From: Corynebacterium sp. HMSC27B11
GTDB lineage: Bacteria > Actinomycetota > Actinomycetes > Mycobacteriales > Mycobacteriaceae
Assembly: GCF_001815985.1 (NCBI RefSeq)
Contig: NZ_KV823564.1
Span: forward strand, 45,986 to 109,985
Direction: 5' to 3'
DNA length: 64,000 nt
A model generated the notes under the pieces. It was not told the origin of the DNA and did not search any database. It saw only the letters and a list, made by a program, of their open reading frames with translations. The first letter of the stretch is position 1. Every line of letters begins with the position of its first letter. Of this stretch, positions 6,806 to 15,647 are shown piece after piece. Made by a program: the position numbers and the translations under genes.

Positions 6806-8644
6806 ATGATGAGGACGGAATACACCTCAGAACCGCTGTATACCATCGGCGAGAACGAGACGATTCTCACCGCGCTGCGCGACCTGCAGAAGGAACATCC
6901 GAGCGCGGTCTCCTTCAGTCGCCCCAAGAATTTCGACTGGGAAGACGTCACCACCACCCAGTTCCTTGACGAGGTCTACGCCGTCGCCCGTGGCCTCATC
7001 GCCAACGGGGTGAAGGCCAAGGATCGCGTCGTCATCATGTCGGAAACCCGCTACGAGTGGTCGCTGCTCGACCTGGCGATCCAGGCGGCCGGCGCGATCT
7101 CCGTGCCGATTTACCCGTCCTCCTCGACCTCCCAGTGCGCCTGGATCGTGCAGGACTCCGGCGCCAGCTTCGCTGTCGGTGAGACCCAGGAGCACTGCGA
7201 GCGCCTCGAGAACTTCATCCCCGAGGACGGCACCCCCACCGAGAAGGAGCCGCTGACCCGCGTGCTGGGGATCAACCGCGGTGCCGTCGACATCCTCATC
7301 AACGATGGCCGTGACAAGAAGATCTCCCAGGACGAGGTCGAGGCCCGCATCGCTGATGTGCGGACCTCCGATGTCTGCTCGATCGTCTACACCTCCGGCA
7401 CCACCGGTCGCCCGAAGGGCTGCATGGTGCTGCACTCCAACTGGCTCAGCGAGGCCCGAGGCCTGGGCACCCACCCGATCGGCCGTCTGGGCAGGCCGGG
7501 CAAGAGTGCGGTGACCTTCCTCCCGCTGGCCCACGTGCTCTCCCGCGCAGTGTCTTACCTGCTGCTCACCACCGGCTGCACCCAGACCCACTGGTCTGAC
7601 TTCGGCACCCTGGTCACCGAGTTCCAGCGCTCCAACCCGAACATGATCCTGGGCGTGCCGCGCGTCTTCGAGAAGGTCCACGCGGGCGTGCGCGCTAAGG
7701 CCTCCGATGGCTCCAAGATCGGCGAGAAGCTCTTCGAGCGCGCCGAGAAGATCGCCGTGGAGTACTCCAAGGCGCTGGACACCCCGCAGGGCCCGAGCCT
7801 CGCACTGAAGACCAGCCACGCCATCTTCGACAAGCTGGTCTACTCCAAGGTCCGCGAGGCCACGGGTGGGGAGCTGGAGTACGCCATCTCGGGTGGCTCG
7901 GCACTCAACGCGGAGCTTATGCACTTCTTCCGCGGCGTCGGCGTGTACATCTACGAGGGCTACGGGCTGACCGAGTCCACCGCCGCCATCACCGTGAACT
8001 TCGAGCCGGATAACATCATCGGCACCGTGGGCCGCCCCGTCGGTGGTAACACCGTCCGCATCGCCGACGACGGCGAGATCCTGCTCAAGGGCGACGTCAT
8101 CTTCGGCGGCTACTGGAACAACGAGGAGGCCACCAAGGAGGCCTTCGACGAGGACGGCTTCTACGCCACCGGCGACCTGGGTGCCCTGCTGCCGACCGGC
8201 CACCTGCGCATCACGGGCCGCAAGAAGGAAATCCTCGTCACCGCGGGCGGTAAGAACGTCTCCCCGGGCCCGCTGGAGGACATCCTGCGCTCCGCCCCGC
8301 TGATCTCCCAGGCCATGGTCGTTGGCGATGACCAGAAGTTCATCGGTGCACTGATCTCCCTGGATGAGGCTGCGGTGGAGAGCTGGAAGGCCCGAAACGG
8401 CATCTCCGCCAATACCTCGATCCGCGAGCTGGCGAAGAACCCGAACCTGCGCGGCGAGATCCAGGACGCGATCAACGAGGCGAACCAGTCGGTTTCGCAC
8501 GCTGAGGGCATCAAGAAGTTCCGCATCGTTCACCGCGACTTCGAGGAGGATCGCGGCGAGGTGACCCCGTCGATGAAGCTCAAGCGCTTCATGGTGGAGA
8601 AGAACTTCGCCGACGACATCGCCTGGATCTACTCCGAGAAGTAG
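6806..8644 (+). CDS. Long-chain fatty-acid--CoA ligase (FadD15-like)
   Basis: A 612-aa ANL-superfamily adenylating enzyme that should activate long-chain fatty acids to acyl-CoA at the cytoplasmic face. The AMP-binding P-loop YTSGTTGRPKG is at about residues 194-204, the A5-type motif YEGYGLTES at about 389, GDLG at about 455 and the hinge/catalytic GRKKEILVTAGGKN block at about 472. These are standard for the family and all are intact. It starts with two ATG codons in tandem (6806, 6809) behind AAAGGAGA. The gene stands alone between the small membrane proteins and the helical unknown. Lipophilic corynebacteria depend on host fatty acids, so uptake and activation enzymes of this type are expected to matter; that link is inference. 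Confidence 0.9.
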   Translation: MMRTEYTSEPLYTIGENETILTALRDLQKEHPSAVSFSRPKNFDWEDVTTTQFLDEVYAVARGLIANGVKAKDRVVIMSETRYEWSLLDLAIQAAGAISVPIYPSSSTSQCAWIVQDSGASFAVGETQEHCERLENFIPEDGTPTEKEPLTRVLGINRGAVDILINDGRDKKISQDEVEARIADVRTSDVCSIVYTSGTTGRPKGCMVLHSNWLSEARGLGTHPIGRLGRPGKSAVTFLPLAHVLSRAVSYLLLTTGCTQTHWSDFGTLVTEFQRSNPNMILGVPRVFEKVHAGVRAKASDGSKIGEKLFERAEKIAVEYSKALDTPQGPSLALKTSHAIFDKLVYSKVREATGGELEYAISGGSALNAELMHFFRGVGVYIYEGYGLTESTAAITVNFEPDNIIGTVGRPVGGNTVRIADDGEILLKGDVIFGGYWNNEEATKEAFDEDGFYATGDLGALLPTGHLRITGRKKEILVTAGGKNVSPGPLEDILRSAPLISQAMVVGDDQKFIGALISLDEAAVESWKARNGISANTSIRELAKNPNLRGEIQDAINEANQSVSHAEGIKKFRIVHRDFEEDRGEVTPSMKLKRFMVEKNFADDIAWIYSEK

Positions 8645-8651
8645 CTGCCCG

Positions 8652-8691
8652 GCCCCCAATTACCGCCCCACGGGGTGGCGGCGCCGGGGGC
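8652..8691 (+). terminator. GC-rich hairpin after the acyl-CoA ligase gene
   Basis: Nested inverted repeats GCCCCC/GGGGGC and CCGCC/GGCGG fold the first 40 bases after the stop codon. There is no T-tract, so it may be a weak or Rho-assisted terminator. Confidence 0.35.
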
Positions 8692-8736
8692 TCGAAAGCT
8701 CATATAAATCCCCGGACACGGCCAAGCCTCCCGGAC

Positions 8737-8771
8737 GTACCCGCATCACTCACATAATGTGATGCGGGTAC
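8737..8771. repeat. Perfect 13-bp inverted repeat with 9-nt loop
   Basis: GTACCCGCATCAC (8737-8749) is exactly complementary to GTGATGCGGGTAC (8759-8771). A second, off-centre palindrome, TCACAT-A-ATGTGA (8750-8762), is nested in the loop and right arm, so two alternative structures are possible. AGCCTTTTAT follows, which would allow a Rho-independent terminator for the ligase gene, but the arrangement also fits a large operator for the gene at 8859. Confidence 0.75.
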
Positions 8772-8858
8772 AGCCTTTTATGCGCCGCCCTACAGGGAAC
8801 CGGAAGCTACAAGGCGAAGTGCCGGATGTCGTGGACGAAGCGAAAACAGGGAGGTCAC

Positions 8859-9566
8859 GTGCACTACGATGCGTCGCTGCGCGTGCGCGACCTCACCCAG
8901 AACATCTACGACATCGGCGATGAAATCGCCGAGCACATCGAGCACATTTCCCAGGCCATTGCGGATTGGGACGGCGAGCTGGTCGAGGACTGCCTGCTCG
9001 AGTTCACCTCCGTCGTCCGCCAGGGGCGCAAGGAGGTCCGCCCGGGGCTCGCGGAGCTCAACGGCCTGCGTCAGGCCTTCGTCTCCGGCGTACGCAGCGG
9101 CGAAATGTCTAATACCTTCCAGCACCCCGGACGCACCCTGTCCTTCCTGCGCAAGGGTGCACCCACACCGCCGTCCCAGGGGAGCGGCGCTCAGAATGGG
9201 GAAACCTCCTCAACTCAGGACGCGGACGACGGAGCCCAGCCGCAGATGGCGACGACCGTCGGCTGGCGGCTGTGGCTGCGGGAGCGCAACGAGGAACTCA
9301 TCGGTGAACTCGAGGAGCTCGCCGAGTGGGTCGTCCAGCAGACCGACCTGGCCGTCAACGCGCAAGCCGTACTGTTGCCGCAGGTCTTCAACGAGGCGGA
9401 GAAGCGTACTCGGGAGATCGTGGCGCATTGGCAGGAGGGCGTGGCCAAGCAACCCGCCGTGGCACAAGCCATGCGGGGGGAGGCCCCACCGCAGTTCCTC
9501 GCCGAGCGGGCCCGCATCGAGCAGCTCATCGCAAAGCTGACGAAGCGGCGCGGCCGGGTAGTGTAG
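8859..9566 (+). CDS. Helical hypothetical protein conserved next to hemW
   Basis: A 235-aa protein rich in charged helices (for example LRVRDLTQNIYDIGDE at the start, RERNEELIGELEELAEW in the middle and RARIEQLIAKLTKRRG at the end), probably a coiled-coil or four-helix bundle protein without signal peptide or membrane span. A Pro/Ser/Gly-rich linker around residues 100-135 separates two helical halves. I do not recognise a domain. I chose GTG 8859 because GGGAGGTCAC precedes it; an ATG 33 bases upstream at 8826 is in frame but lacks a ribosome site. It ends seven bases before hemW, whose promoter lies inside its last codons. Position argues for a corynebacterial conserved gene of unknown role. 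Confidence 0.65.
   Translation: MHYDASLRVRDLTQNIYDIGDEIAEHIEHISQAIADWDGELVEDCLLEFTSVVRQGRKEVRPGLAELNGLRQAFVSGVRSGEMSNTFQHPGRTLSFLRKGAPTPPSQGSGAQNGETSSTQDADDGAQPQMATTVGWRLWLRERNEELIGELEELAEWVVQQTDLAVNAQAVLLPQVFNEAEKRTREIVAHWQEGVAKQPAVAQAMRGEAPPQFLAERARIEQLIAKLTKRRGRVV
9559..9564 (+). promoter_or_regulatory. -10 element of hemW, near-leaderless
   Basis: TAGTGT followed by eight bases and ATG at 9573; it overlaps the 3' end of the preceding gene. Confidence 0.4.
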
Positions 9567-9572
9567 CTGGGC

Positions 9573-10838
9573 ATGACCAGCGGGCTGTATATTCACGTGC
9601 CGTTCTGCGCCTCGCGCTGCGGCTATTGCGACTTCAACACCTATACCCCCGCAGAGCTGGCCACCGATCCAGCCAGCATGGGTTCCGCGCAGGGGCGCAC
9701 TCCGGCCGGCTACCTCGACGCGCTCGAGGTGGAACTCGAGCTGGCGGCAGCGGCCTGGGACCGGCGGGGACTCTACGAAGGGGATTCCGACCCCGGGGTA
9801 AGCACCGTCTTCTTCGGCGGCGGTACCCCCTCCATGCTGGGCGCTGAGGGGCTGGTGCGCGCCCTCAATGCGGTGCGCCGTACCGTCGGCCTGGCTCCGG
9901 GAGCGGAGGTCACCACGGAGGCCAACCCGGAGTCCACGAGCCCGGAATTCTTCTCCCAACTCCGCGAGGCTGGCTTCAACCGGATCTCCCTTGGTATGCA
10001 GTCGGCGGCTGGGCACGTGCTGAAGGTCCTGGAGCGCCAGCACACGCCCGGCCGTCCGGAGCAGGCGGTGGCGGAGGCCAAGGCCGCGGGCTTCGCGCAC
10101 GTGAACCTGGATCTGATCTACGGCACACCCACCGAGCGCGACGAGGACCTGGCCCGCAGCGTGGACGCTGTCATCGAGGCGGATGTGGACCACGTCTCCG
10201 CCTACTCTCTCATCGTCGAGGACGGCACCGCGATGGCCCGCAAGGTCCGCCGCGGGGAGCTGCCCGCTCCGGACGAGGACGTCTACGCCGACCGCTACCG
10301 CATGATAGATGAACGCCTCGTCGAAGCTGGTTTCCAGTGGTACGAGGTTTCCAACTGGGCAAAGCCGGGCGGGGAGTGCGAGCACAACCTCATTTACTGG
10401 CGAGATGGCCAGTGGTGGGGCGCGGGCCCGGGAGCTCACGGATGCGTGCGACTGCATGAGGACGTGGCGGCGCAGTACCTGCCTGCCGAGGCTGCGGAGC
10501 GCGTGGGAGCGGAAGACTTCTCTGGCATCACCCGCCTGGTCAACGTCAAGTACCCCGCCCGCTACTGGGAGGCCCTCATGGAGCGCCACGCCCTGCCCGC
10601 GGTGACCTTCGAGCCGCTGAGCCGAGCCGACCTGGCCACCGAGCACCTGATGCTGGGGCTACGACTGCGAGAGGGAGTCGCGCTCGCCGGGCTGGCGGGA
10701 GCCGAGGCGGAAATCGAGCGTTACCAGAGCATGGGGCTGCTCGCGGTTGACGCGAACGCGCAGCGTCTGCGGGTCACGGAGCAGGGCCGCTACCTGGTCG
10801 ACGGCATCGTCACCGATCTGCTGCTCGCCATGGAGTGA
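9573..10838 (+). CDS. hemW: HemW, radical SAM haem chaperone
   Basis: A 421-aa radical SAM protein of the HemN/HemW family. The cluster motif CxxxCxxC is CASRCGYC at about residues 12-19, preceded by the family start LYIHVPF. The glycine-rich SAM-binding FFGGGTPS (around 87-94) and GMQSA follow. HNLIYW, the HNxxYW motif near residue 272, marks HemW, and the extra N-terminal Cys of true coproporphyrinogen III dehydrogenase is absent. HemW binds haem and passes it to respiratory enzymes; older annotation calls it coproporphyrinogen III oxidase. A low-complexity loop around residues 30-50 is larger than usual. It is followed after 69 bases by hrcA, a pairing common in Gram-positive bacteria. Confidence 0.9.
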   Translation: MTSGLYIHVPFCASRCGYCDFNTYTPAELATDPASMGSAQGRTPAGYLDALEVELELAAAAWDRRGLYEGDSDPGVSTVFFGGGTPSMLGAEGLVRALNAVRRTVGLAPGAEVTTEANPESTSPEFFSQLREAGFNRISLGMQSAAGHVLKVLERQHTPGRPEQAVAEAKAAGFAHVNLDLIYGTPTERDEDLARSVDAVIEADVDHVSAYSLIVEDGTAMARKVRRGELPAPDEDVYADRYRMIDERLVEAGFQWYEVSNWAKPGGECEHNLIYWRDGQWWGAGPGAHGCVRLHEDVAAQYLPAEAAERVGAEDFSGITRLVNVKYPARYWEALMERHALPAVTFEPLSRADLATEHLMLGLRLREGVALAGLAGAEAEIERYQSMGLLAVDANAQRLRVTEQGRYLVDGIVTDLLLAME

Positions 10839-10907
10839 TCATGGAGTGAATCCAGCCTTTCGCCTAGGCTGGGGGAGAAACAGAATAGATGGTGGTGAGC
10901 TTTTTCC

Positions 10908-11960
10908 GTGACTAATCGCGTGCCGAAGAACCGCGCGTCGCTGTCGACCCAGCAACGCCGCAGCGAGGTGCTGCGCGCCATCGTGTCGGACTACATCTCC
11001 CTGCAGGAGCCGGTGGGTTCCAAGATGCTCCTCGACCGGCACCAGCTGGGGGTGTCCTCCGCGACGATCCGCAACGACATGGCCGCCCTCGAGAAGGATG
11101 GCTACATCACCCAGCAGCACACCAGCTCCGGGCGCATCCCCACCGCGAAGGGGTACCGCCACTTTGTGGACGGCATCCACGCCGTCAAGCCGATGAGCAT
11201 GCCGGAGCGGCGGGCGATCCTGGACTTCCTGGAGCACGGGGTGGACCTGGAGGACGTCCTGCGCCGCAGCGTTCAGCTGCTCGCCCAACTGACCCGTCAG
11301 GTGGCGGTCGTCCAACTGCCGGACATGCGCATCGGCCGGGTGAAGCACTGCGAGCTCGTGCACCTGACCACCCACCGTCTGCTCGTCGTCCTCATCACGG
11401 ACACCGGGCGGGTCGACCAGCGCAACGTCGACCTCGCCGAACCGCTCGCCGAGTCTGACCTGCCGCGCGTCCGCGACCTGGTCAACCACAGCGTCGTCGG
11501 GCTCACCCTGGAGGAGGCCTGCGCGAAGATCGCCTCCCTGGCCCAGGAAGCCAGGTCGAAGACGGTACCCGCGGAGCTACGGCCGGCTCTCATCGCGGTG
11601 GCGACCGTGCTGATGGAGACCATGGTGGAGCGACCCAATGATCGGCTCATTCTCGCCGGTACCCCGAATATCGCCCGGGTGGGGGAATTAACCCCGGTGC
11701 TCGAAGCGTTGGAAGAACAGGTCGTCGTTCTCAAACTCCTCTCTGGGGTCCGCGACATGGGTATCCAGGTCAGCATCGGCGAGGAAAACGAGGACGAAGA
11801 GCTGCGCAGCGCCTCGGTGATCTCCACCGGTTACGGCGCAGAAAACGCGGTCATGGGCGGGCTCGGTGTGCTGGGCCCAACCCACTTGGACTACCCCGGC
11901 ACGATGTCTAAGGTGACCGCAGTGGCGCACTATGTATCCCGGATTCTGGCCGGGGAGTAG
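10908..11960 (+). CDS. hrcA: HrcA, heat-inducible transcription repressor
   Basis: A 350-aa HrcA repressor. The N-terminal winged helix carries the hallmark [23 protein letters not shown] (residues about 35-57; shown here only as the [13 protein letters not shown] signature) followed by [17 protein letters not shown]. The C-terminal GAF-like domain ends with the family segment [10 protein letters not shown]. In actinobacteria HrcA binds CIRCE elements at groES/groEL and is folded by GroEL; no CIRCE repeat is present in this window, so its targets lie elsewhere. The GTG at 10908 is preceded by GGTGGTGAG. dnaJ2 follows after 46 bases, and the pair is probably co-transcribed. Confidence 0.93.
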   Translation: MTNRVPKNRASLSTQQRRSEVLRAIVSDYISLQEPVGSKMLLDRHQLGVSSATIRNDMAALEKDGYITQQHTSSGRIPTAKGYRHFVDGIHAVKPMSMPERRAILDFLEHGVDLEDVLRRSVQLLAQLTRQVAVVQLPDMRIGRVKHCELVHLTTHRLLVVLITDTGRVDQRNVDLAEPLAESDLPRVRDLVNHSVVGLTLEEACAKIASLAQEARSKTVPAELRPALIAVATVLMETMVERPNDRLILAGTPNIARVGELTPVLEALEEQVVVLKLLSGVRDMGIQVSIGEENEDEELRSASVISTGYGAENAVMGGLGVLGPTHLDYPGTMSKVTAVAHYVSRILAGE

Positions 11961-12006
11961 ACTGCAAGTTTGGTTTCGATAGCGAGCAAAGGGGATAAAA
12001 CTCACC

Positions 12007-13149
12007 GTGGCCCGTGACTATTACGGCATTCTTGGCGTGGACCATAACGCCACCGATTCGGAGATCAAGAAGGCTTATCGCAAGGTCGCCCGCAAGTACC
12101 ACCCGGACGTCAACCCGTCCGAGGACGCGGCGGAGAAGTTCCGGGAGGCAACCCTTGCCCAAGAGGTTCTCCTTGACCCGCAGAAGCGCCAGATTGTGGA
12201 CGCCGGTGGCGACCCAGAGGAGCCGGGCTTCGGCCAGCCGGGCGGCGGCGGTGGATTCGGCACCGGCGGACTGGGCGATATCTTCGACGCCTTCTTCGGC
12301 GGTGGCGGCGGGGGAGCGGGCCAGCGCGTCCCCCGTGTGCGCCGCGGCAACGATGCGCTGCTGCGCATCTCGCTGAGCCTGGAGGAGATCTACTCCGGCA
12401 TCAAGCACGAGGTCACCGTGGACACCGCGGTGCTGTGCGAGCCTTGCGAGGGGACGGGGTCGCAGTCCAAGTCTGAGCCGGTAGGCTGCCCCACCTGTCA
12501 CGGGCAGGGCCAGGTCATGGAGGTTCAGAACTCCATCCTGGGCCGCGTGCAGGTCGCCCGCCCGTGCCACCGCTGCGGCGGCACCGGCGAGATTATTGAG
12601 GATCCGTGCGAGAACTGCCAGGGCGATGGCCGGGTGCGCGCTCGCCGGGACATCGCGGTGAATATCCCGGCCGGTATTTCCGACGGCATGCGCATCCGCA
12701 TGACCGGTGAGGGCGAGGTCGGCCCGGGCGGCGGCCCGGCCGGTGACCTCTACATCGAGGTCCAGGCCGAGGAGCACCCGATGTTCATCCGTGAGGGCGA
12801 TAACCTGCACGTCACCATCTCCGTCCCGGCGGTGGACGCCGCTTTGGGGACGAAGACCTCCCTGGAGTTGCTGGATGGCAGCAGCGAGTCGGTGGAGATC
12901 CCGGCAGGAACCCAGCCGGACGAGCAGATCCGCCTGTCTGGTCAGGGCATGCCGCACCTGCGCCGCGAGGGCCACGGCAACCTGATCGTCCACGTGGACG
13001 TCACCGTGCCGACCAACCTGAGCCACAAGCAGCGCGAGCTGCTGGAGCAGCTGCGTGAGCACTCCAAGGAAGACGTGGCAGTGAATACGAAGGGTGGCCA
13101 GCACAGCGGCCTGTTCTCCCGGCTGCGCAAGCACTTCTCCCGCGCCTAA
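12007..13149 (+). CDS. dnaJ2: DnaJ2 co-chaperone (type I, zinc-finger)
   Basis: A 380-aa type I J-protein that stimulates DnaK ATPase and holds unfolded clients. Order: J domain (residues 1-70) with the HPD triad in KYHPDVNP at about 33-35, a Gly/Phe-rich linker with GGGGGFGTGGLGDIFDAFF, a zinc domain with four CxxCxGxG repeats (CEPCEGTG, CPTCHGQG, CHRCGGTG, CENCQGDG; residues about 141-207), and the two-lobed client-binding C-terminal region. The LLDPQKRQIVDAGGDP ending of the J domain is the form seen in DnaJ2 rather than the DnaJ encoded with dnaK. The GTG at 12007 follows AAAGGGGATAAAACTCACC. It is the second gene of the hrcA unit. Confidence 0.93.
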   Translation: MARDYYGILGVDHNATDSEIKKAYRKVARKYHPDVNPSEDAAEKFREATLAQEVLLDPQKRQIVDAGGDPEEPGFGQPGGGGGFGTGGLGDIFDAFFGGGGGGAGQRVPRVRRGNDALLRISLSLEEIYSGIKHEVTVDTAVLCEPCEGTGSQSKSEPVGCPTCHGQGQVMEVQNSILGRVQVARPCHRCGGTGEIIEDPCENCQGDGRVRARRDIAVNIPAGISDGMRIRMTGEGEVGPGGGPAGDLYIEVQAEEHPMFIREGDNLHVTISVPAVDAALGTKTSLELLDGSSESVEIPAGTQPDEQIRLSGQGMPHLRREGHGNLIVHVDVTVPTNLSHKQRELLEQLREHSKEDVAVNTKGGQHSGLFSRLRKHFSRA

Positions 13150-13192
13150 GAAGGCGCAGGGAGGCCGCTAAGGCCGGCCTGGCCAAACACCC

Positions 13193-13219
13193 GTGCCTCG
13201 GCTCAGCCAGCCGAGGCAC
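13193..13219. repeat. Perfect 11-bp hairpin between dnaJ2 and rsmE
   Basis: GTGCCTCGGCT (13193-13203), loop CAGCC, then AGCCGAGGCAC (13209-13219). No T-tract follows; the next bases are CAGCAGAAGAAGCGG, leading to the rsmE ribosome site. It could attenuate or stabilise a dnaJ2-rsmE transcript. Confidence 0.65.
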
Positions 13220-13244
13220 CAGCAGAAGAAGCGGAAAGAATCTA

Positions 13245-14000
13245 GTGACAGAATCGGTGTTCATCCAGCCCCTGCCCGAGGGGATTGCGGTCGGTGATTC
13301 CGTCCAGCTCACCGGGGCGGAGGCTCGCCACAGCCAGGTCAAGCGCATCGCCGACGGGGAGGCGGTCATCGTCAGCGACGGGGCCGCCACCGCCGTGCGC
13401 GGTGCGTTCTCCGCCGCCGGGATTCAGGTCACCGAGCTGCTGGAGCTACCACAGCCCACACCTCGGGTGACGATCGTCCAGGCGCTTCCGAAGTCCGACC
13501 GCTCCGAGCTAGCGGTGGACCTGATGGTTCAGGCCGGGGCGGATCGCATCATCCCGTGGGCGGCCAGCCGCTGCATCGCCCGCTGGGACAAGAAGGAAGA
13601 TAAGGCTCTGGCCCGCTGGGAGAAAACCGCGTTCGCGGCCACCAAGCAGTCCCGCCGGCTCGTCCTTCCCGAGATCACCGGTCTGTTGCGCAACCTCACT
13701 GACCTGCCAGAGCTGGTGCCGGGGCTCGCCGGGCCACAACCAACCGCACGGCTCGGGATGCTTCACGAGGACGCCCGCGGCGACTTCCGCTCCTTCGTTG
13801 AGAGCGCGGCTGGGGTCGAGGACATCGTGCTGGTCATCGGCCCAGAGGGCGGCATCGCTCCGGACGAGCTAGCGACTCTCGAGGAGCTCGGCGGCCACGC
13901 GGTTGTCCTTGGCCCCGAGGTGCTGCGCACGGCCACCGCCGGCGCGGTGGCGCTGGGAGCGATTGGCGCCCTCACGGACCGTTGGGGCGCGGTAGGATAA
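13245..14000 (+). CDS. rsmE: RsmE, 16S rRNA (uracil-1498-N3)-methyltransferase
   Basis: A 251-aa SPOUT-class methyltransferase that methylates U1498 of 16S rRNA with SAM. The N-terminal PUA-like part contains GAEARHSQVKRIADGE. The knotted C-terminal half has VQALPKSDRSELAVD, the ADRIIPWAASRCIARW block, VIGPEGGIAPDE at about residues 197-208 (SAM-binding loop) and VLGPEVLRTATAGAVAL near the end, all diagnostic. The start is GTG at 13245 (GTGACAGAA). It lies downstream of dnaJ2, the usual actinobacterial position. The last codons contain the phoH -10 element. Confidence 0.93.
   Translation: MTESVFIQPLPEGIAVGDSVQLTGAEARHSQVKRIADGEAVIVSDGAATAVRGAFSAAGIQVTELLELPQPTPRVTIVQALPKSDRSELAVDLMVQAGADRIIPWAASRCIARWDKKEDKALARWEKTAFAATKQSRRLVLPEITGLLRNLTDLPELVPGLAGPQPTARLGMLHEDARGDFRSFVESAAGVEDIVLVIGPEGGIAPDELATLEELGGHAVVLGPEVLRTATAGAVALGAIGALTDRWGAVG
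13993..13998 (+). promoter_or_regulatory. -10 element upstream of phoH-like gene
   Basis: TAGGAT inside the last codons of rsmE, nine bases before ATG 14008. Transcription could start within two or three bases of the start codon. Confidence 0.4.
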
Positions 14001-14007
14001 GGCCCAT

Positions 14008-15060
14008 ATGGTTCCTCATAATGTCCGCACCCACGGAGCCCACGCAGCGCAGTCACCACGCCCGCGAGTCGCCAGCTCCACCCTCGAACTTCCTCCAGAA
14101 GCCGTGCTGGCCATCTCCGGTCCAGCAGATGAAAATCTCAGGATCGTCGAAGACGTCGTCGATGCAGACATCCTGACCCGCGGCAACCACCTGGTCTTAC
14201 GCGGCGAAGCCAGCGAGGTGAGCCGCACCCGCAAGATCCTGATGGAGATGGCCGCCATCGCCGACCACGGCCAGACGGTCACCCCGGACGTCACCCGCCG
14301 CATCATCGACATGCTCGACGAGCAGGGCGCAGTACTGAACTACAAGGCCGCCCCCATCGTCAGCTACCGCGGCAAGGCGGTGCGCCCCAAGACCCTCGGC
14401 CAGGAAGAATACGTCGAGGCGATCGACAACTACTCGGTCGTCTTCGGGCTCGGCCCCGCAGGCACGGGCAAGACCTACCTGGCGATGGCCAAGGCTGTGC
14501 AGGCGCTGCAGGCCAAGGAGGTCACCCGGATCATCCTCACCCGCCCGGCCGTGGAGGCGGGGGAGAACCTCGGCTTCCTGCCCGGCACCCTGGGCGACAA
14601 GATCGACCCCTACCTGCGCCCCCTCCACGATGCGCTGCGGGAGATGGTGGACCCGGAGATCATCCCGCGGCTGATGGAGTCCGGCGTCATCGAGGTCGCC
14701 CCGCTGGCCTATATGCGCGGCCGCACGCTGAACAACAGCTTCGTCATCCTGGACGAGGCACAGAACACCACGCCCGCGCAGATGAAGATGTTCCTCACCC
14801 GACTGGGGTTCGGCTCGAAGATGGTCATCACCGGCGACCTGACCCAGGTGGACCTGCCGAAGAAGCAGCGCAGCGGCCTGGCCGCCAGCCAGGAGATCCT
14901 GGATGGGGTGGACGGCATCCGGTTCGCCGAGCTCAGCAGCAACGACGTCGTCCGGCACCGCCTGGTCACCCGCATCGTGGACGCCTATGAGCGCTTCGAG
15001 GCCGAAGAGGAGCTCGCCCGCTTGGACCGTGAAGAAGAACAGGAATGGAGAACCCGCTAG
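14008..15060 (+). CDS. PhoH-family ATPase
   Basis: A 350-aa PhoH-like P-loop protein related to helicase domain 1 and encoded next to ybeY in most bacteria, where the pair is linked to RNA quality control. The N-terminal 100 residues include a KH-like/PhoH N domain. Walker A GPAGTGKT is at about residues 149-156, the [18 protein letters not shown] block follows, and Walker B is [11 protein letters not shown] near 245. [11 protein letters not shown] (motif III/sensor) is present. No membrane span. The stop codon TAG shares its last base with the GTG start of ybeY, so translation is coupled. Confidence 0.9.
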   Translation: MVPHNVRTHGAHAAQSPRPRVASSTLELPPEAVLAISGPADENLRIVEDVVDADILTRGNHLVLRGEASEVSRTRKILMEMAAIADHGQTVTPDVTRRIIDMLDEQGAVLNYKAAPIVSYRGKAVRPKTLGQEEYVEAIDNYSVVFGLGPAGTGKTYLAMAKAVQALQAKEVTRIILTRPAVEAGENLGFLPGTLGDKIDPYLRPLHDALREMVDPEIIPRLMESGVIEVAPLAYMRGRTLNNSFVILDEAQNTTPAQMKMFLTRLGFGSKMVITGDLTQVDLPKKQRSGLAASQEILDGVDGIRFAELSSNDVVRHRLVTRIVDAYERFEAEEELARLDREEEQEWRTR

Positions 15061-15647
15061 TGAGCATCGAGGTTTTTAACGAATCCGGCTGGGGCGAGAT
15101 CAACGAGGAAGAGCTGATCGACGTCGCCCGCTACACGCTGTGGACCATGGACGTCCACTCCAGCGCGGAGCTGTCCATCCACATCGTGGACGAGGAGACC
15201 ATCGCCGACCTCCACCTGCGCTGGCTGAACCTGCCGGGTCCGACGGACGTGATGAGCTTCCCGATGGATGAGCTGACCCCGGGCTGGGGCCGCAAGGACG
15301 GCCCGCCGACCTCCCCGGCGATGCTGGGCGACATCATGCTCTGCCCGAGTTTCGCGAAGGGGCAGGCCGAGCGCGCCGGCCACTCCCTGGCCCACGAGCT
15401 GGACTTGCTGACCGTGCACGGCGTGCTGCACCTGCTGGGCTTCGACCACGTGACCCCGGAGGAGGAGCAGCAGATGTTCTCCATCCAGAACGAGGTCCTG
15501 GCGAATTGGTACGACTCCCAGGAGGAGCGCGGCGTGAAGTTCGGCCCGAAGCCAAGCGGTGCTGCAGCCTTCCCGAGCGCGGCCGACCGCGACGACACCG
15601 GCTCCGGCAGCTCCTTCAGCACAGGACCAGAAACCGAGCCGAAGTAA
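15060..15647 (+). CDS. ybeY: YbeY, single-strand RNA endoribonuclease
   Basis: A zinc metalloprotein of 195 aa needed for 16S rRNA 3'-end maturation and ribosome quality control. The zinc motif [11 protein letters not shown] (H-x3-H-x5-H) is complete at about residues 119-129, and the arginine block [18 protein letters not shown] is at about 53-70. I prefer GTG 15060, which overlaps the phoH TAG and gives the usual SIEVFNESG start; an in-frame ATG at 15045 would add five residues and overlap phoH by 16 bases. A Ser/Gly/Pro-rich tail of about 40 residues extends past the usual YbeY end. corC follows immediately after the stop codon. Confidence 0.92.
   Translation: MSIEVFNESGWGEINEEELIDVARYTLWTMDVHSSAELSIHIVDEETIADLHLRWLNLPGPTDVMSFPMDELTPGWGRKDGPPTSPAMLGDIMLCPSFAKGQAERAGHSLAHELDLLTVHGVLHLLGFDHVTPEEEQQMFSIQNEVLANWYDSQEERGVKFGPKPSGAAAFPSAADRDDTGSGSSFSTGPETEPK

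Noticed and set aside
10908..13149. CIRCE element for HrcA
   Set aside because: No TTAGCACTC-N9-GAGTGCTAA-like repeat anywhere near hrcA or elsewhere in the window.
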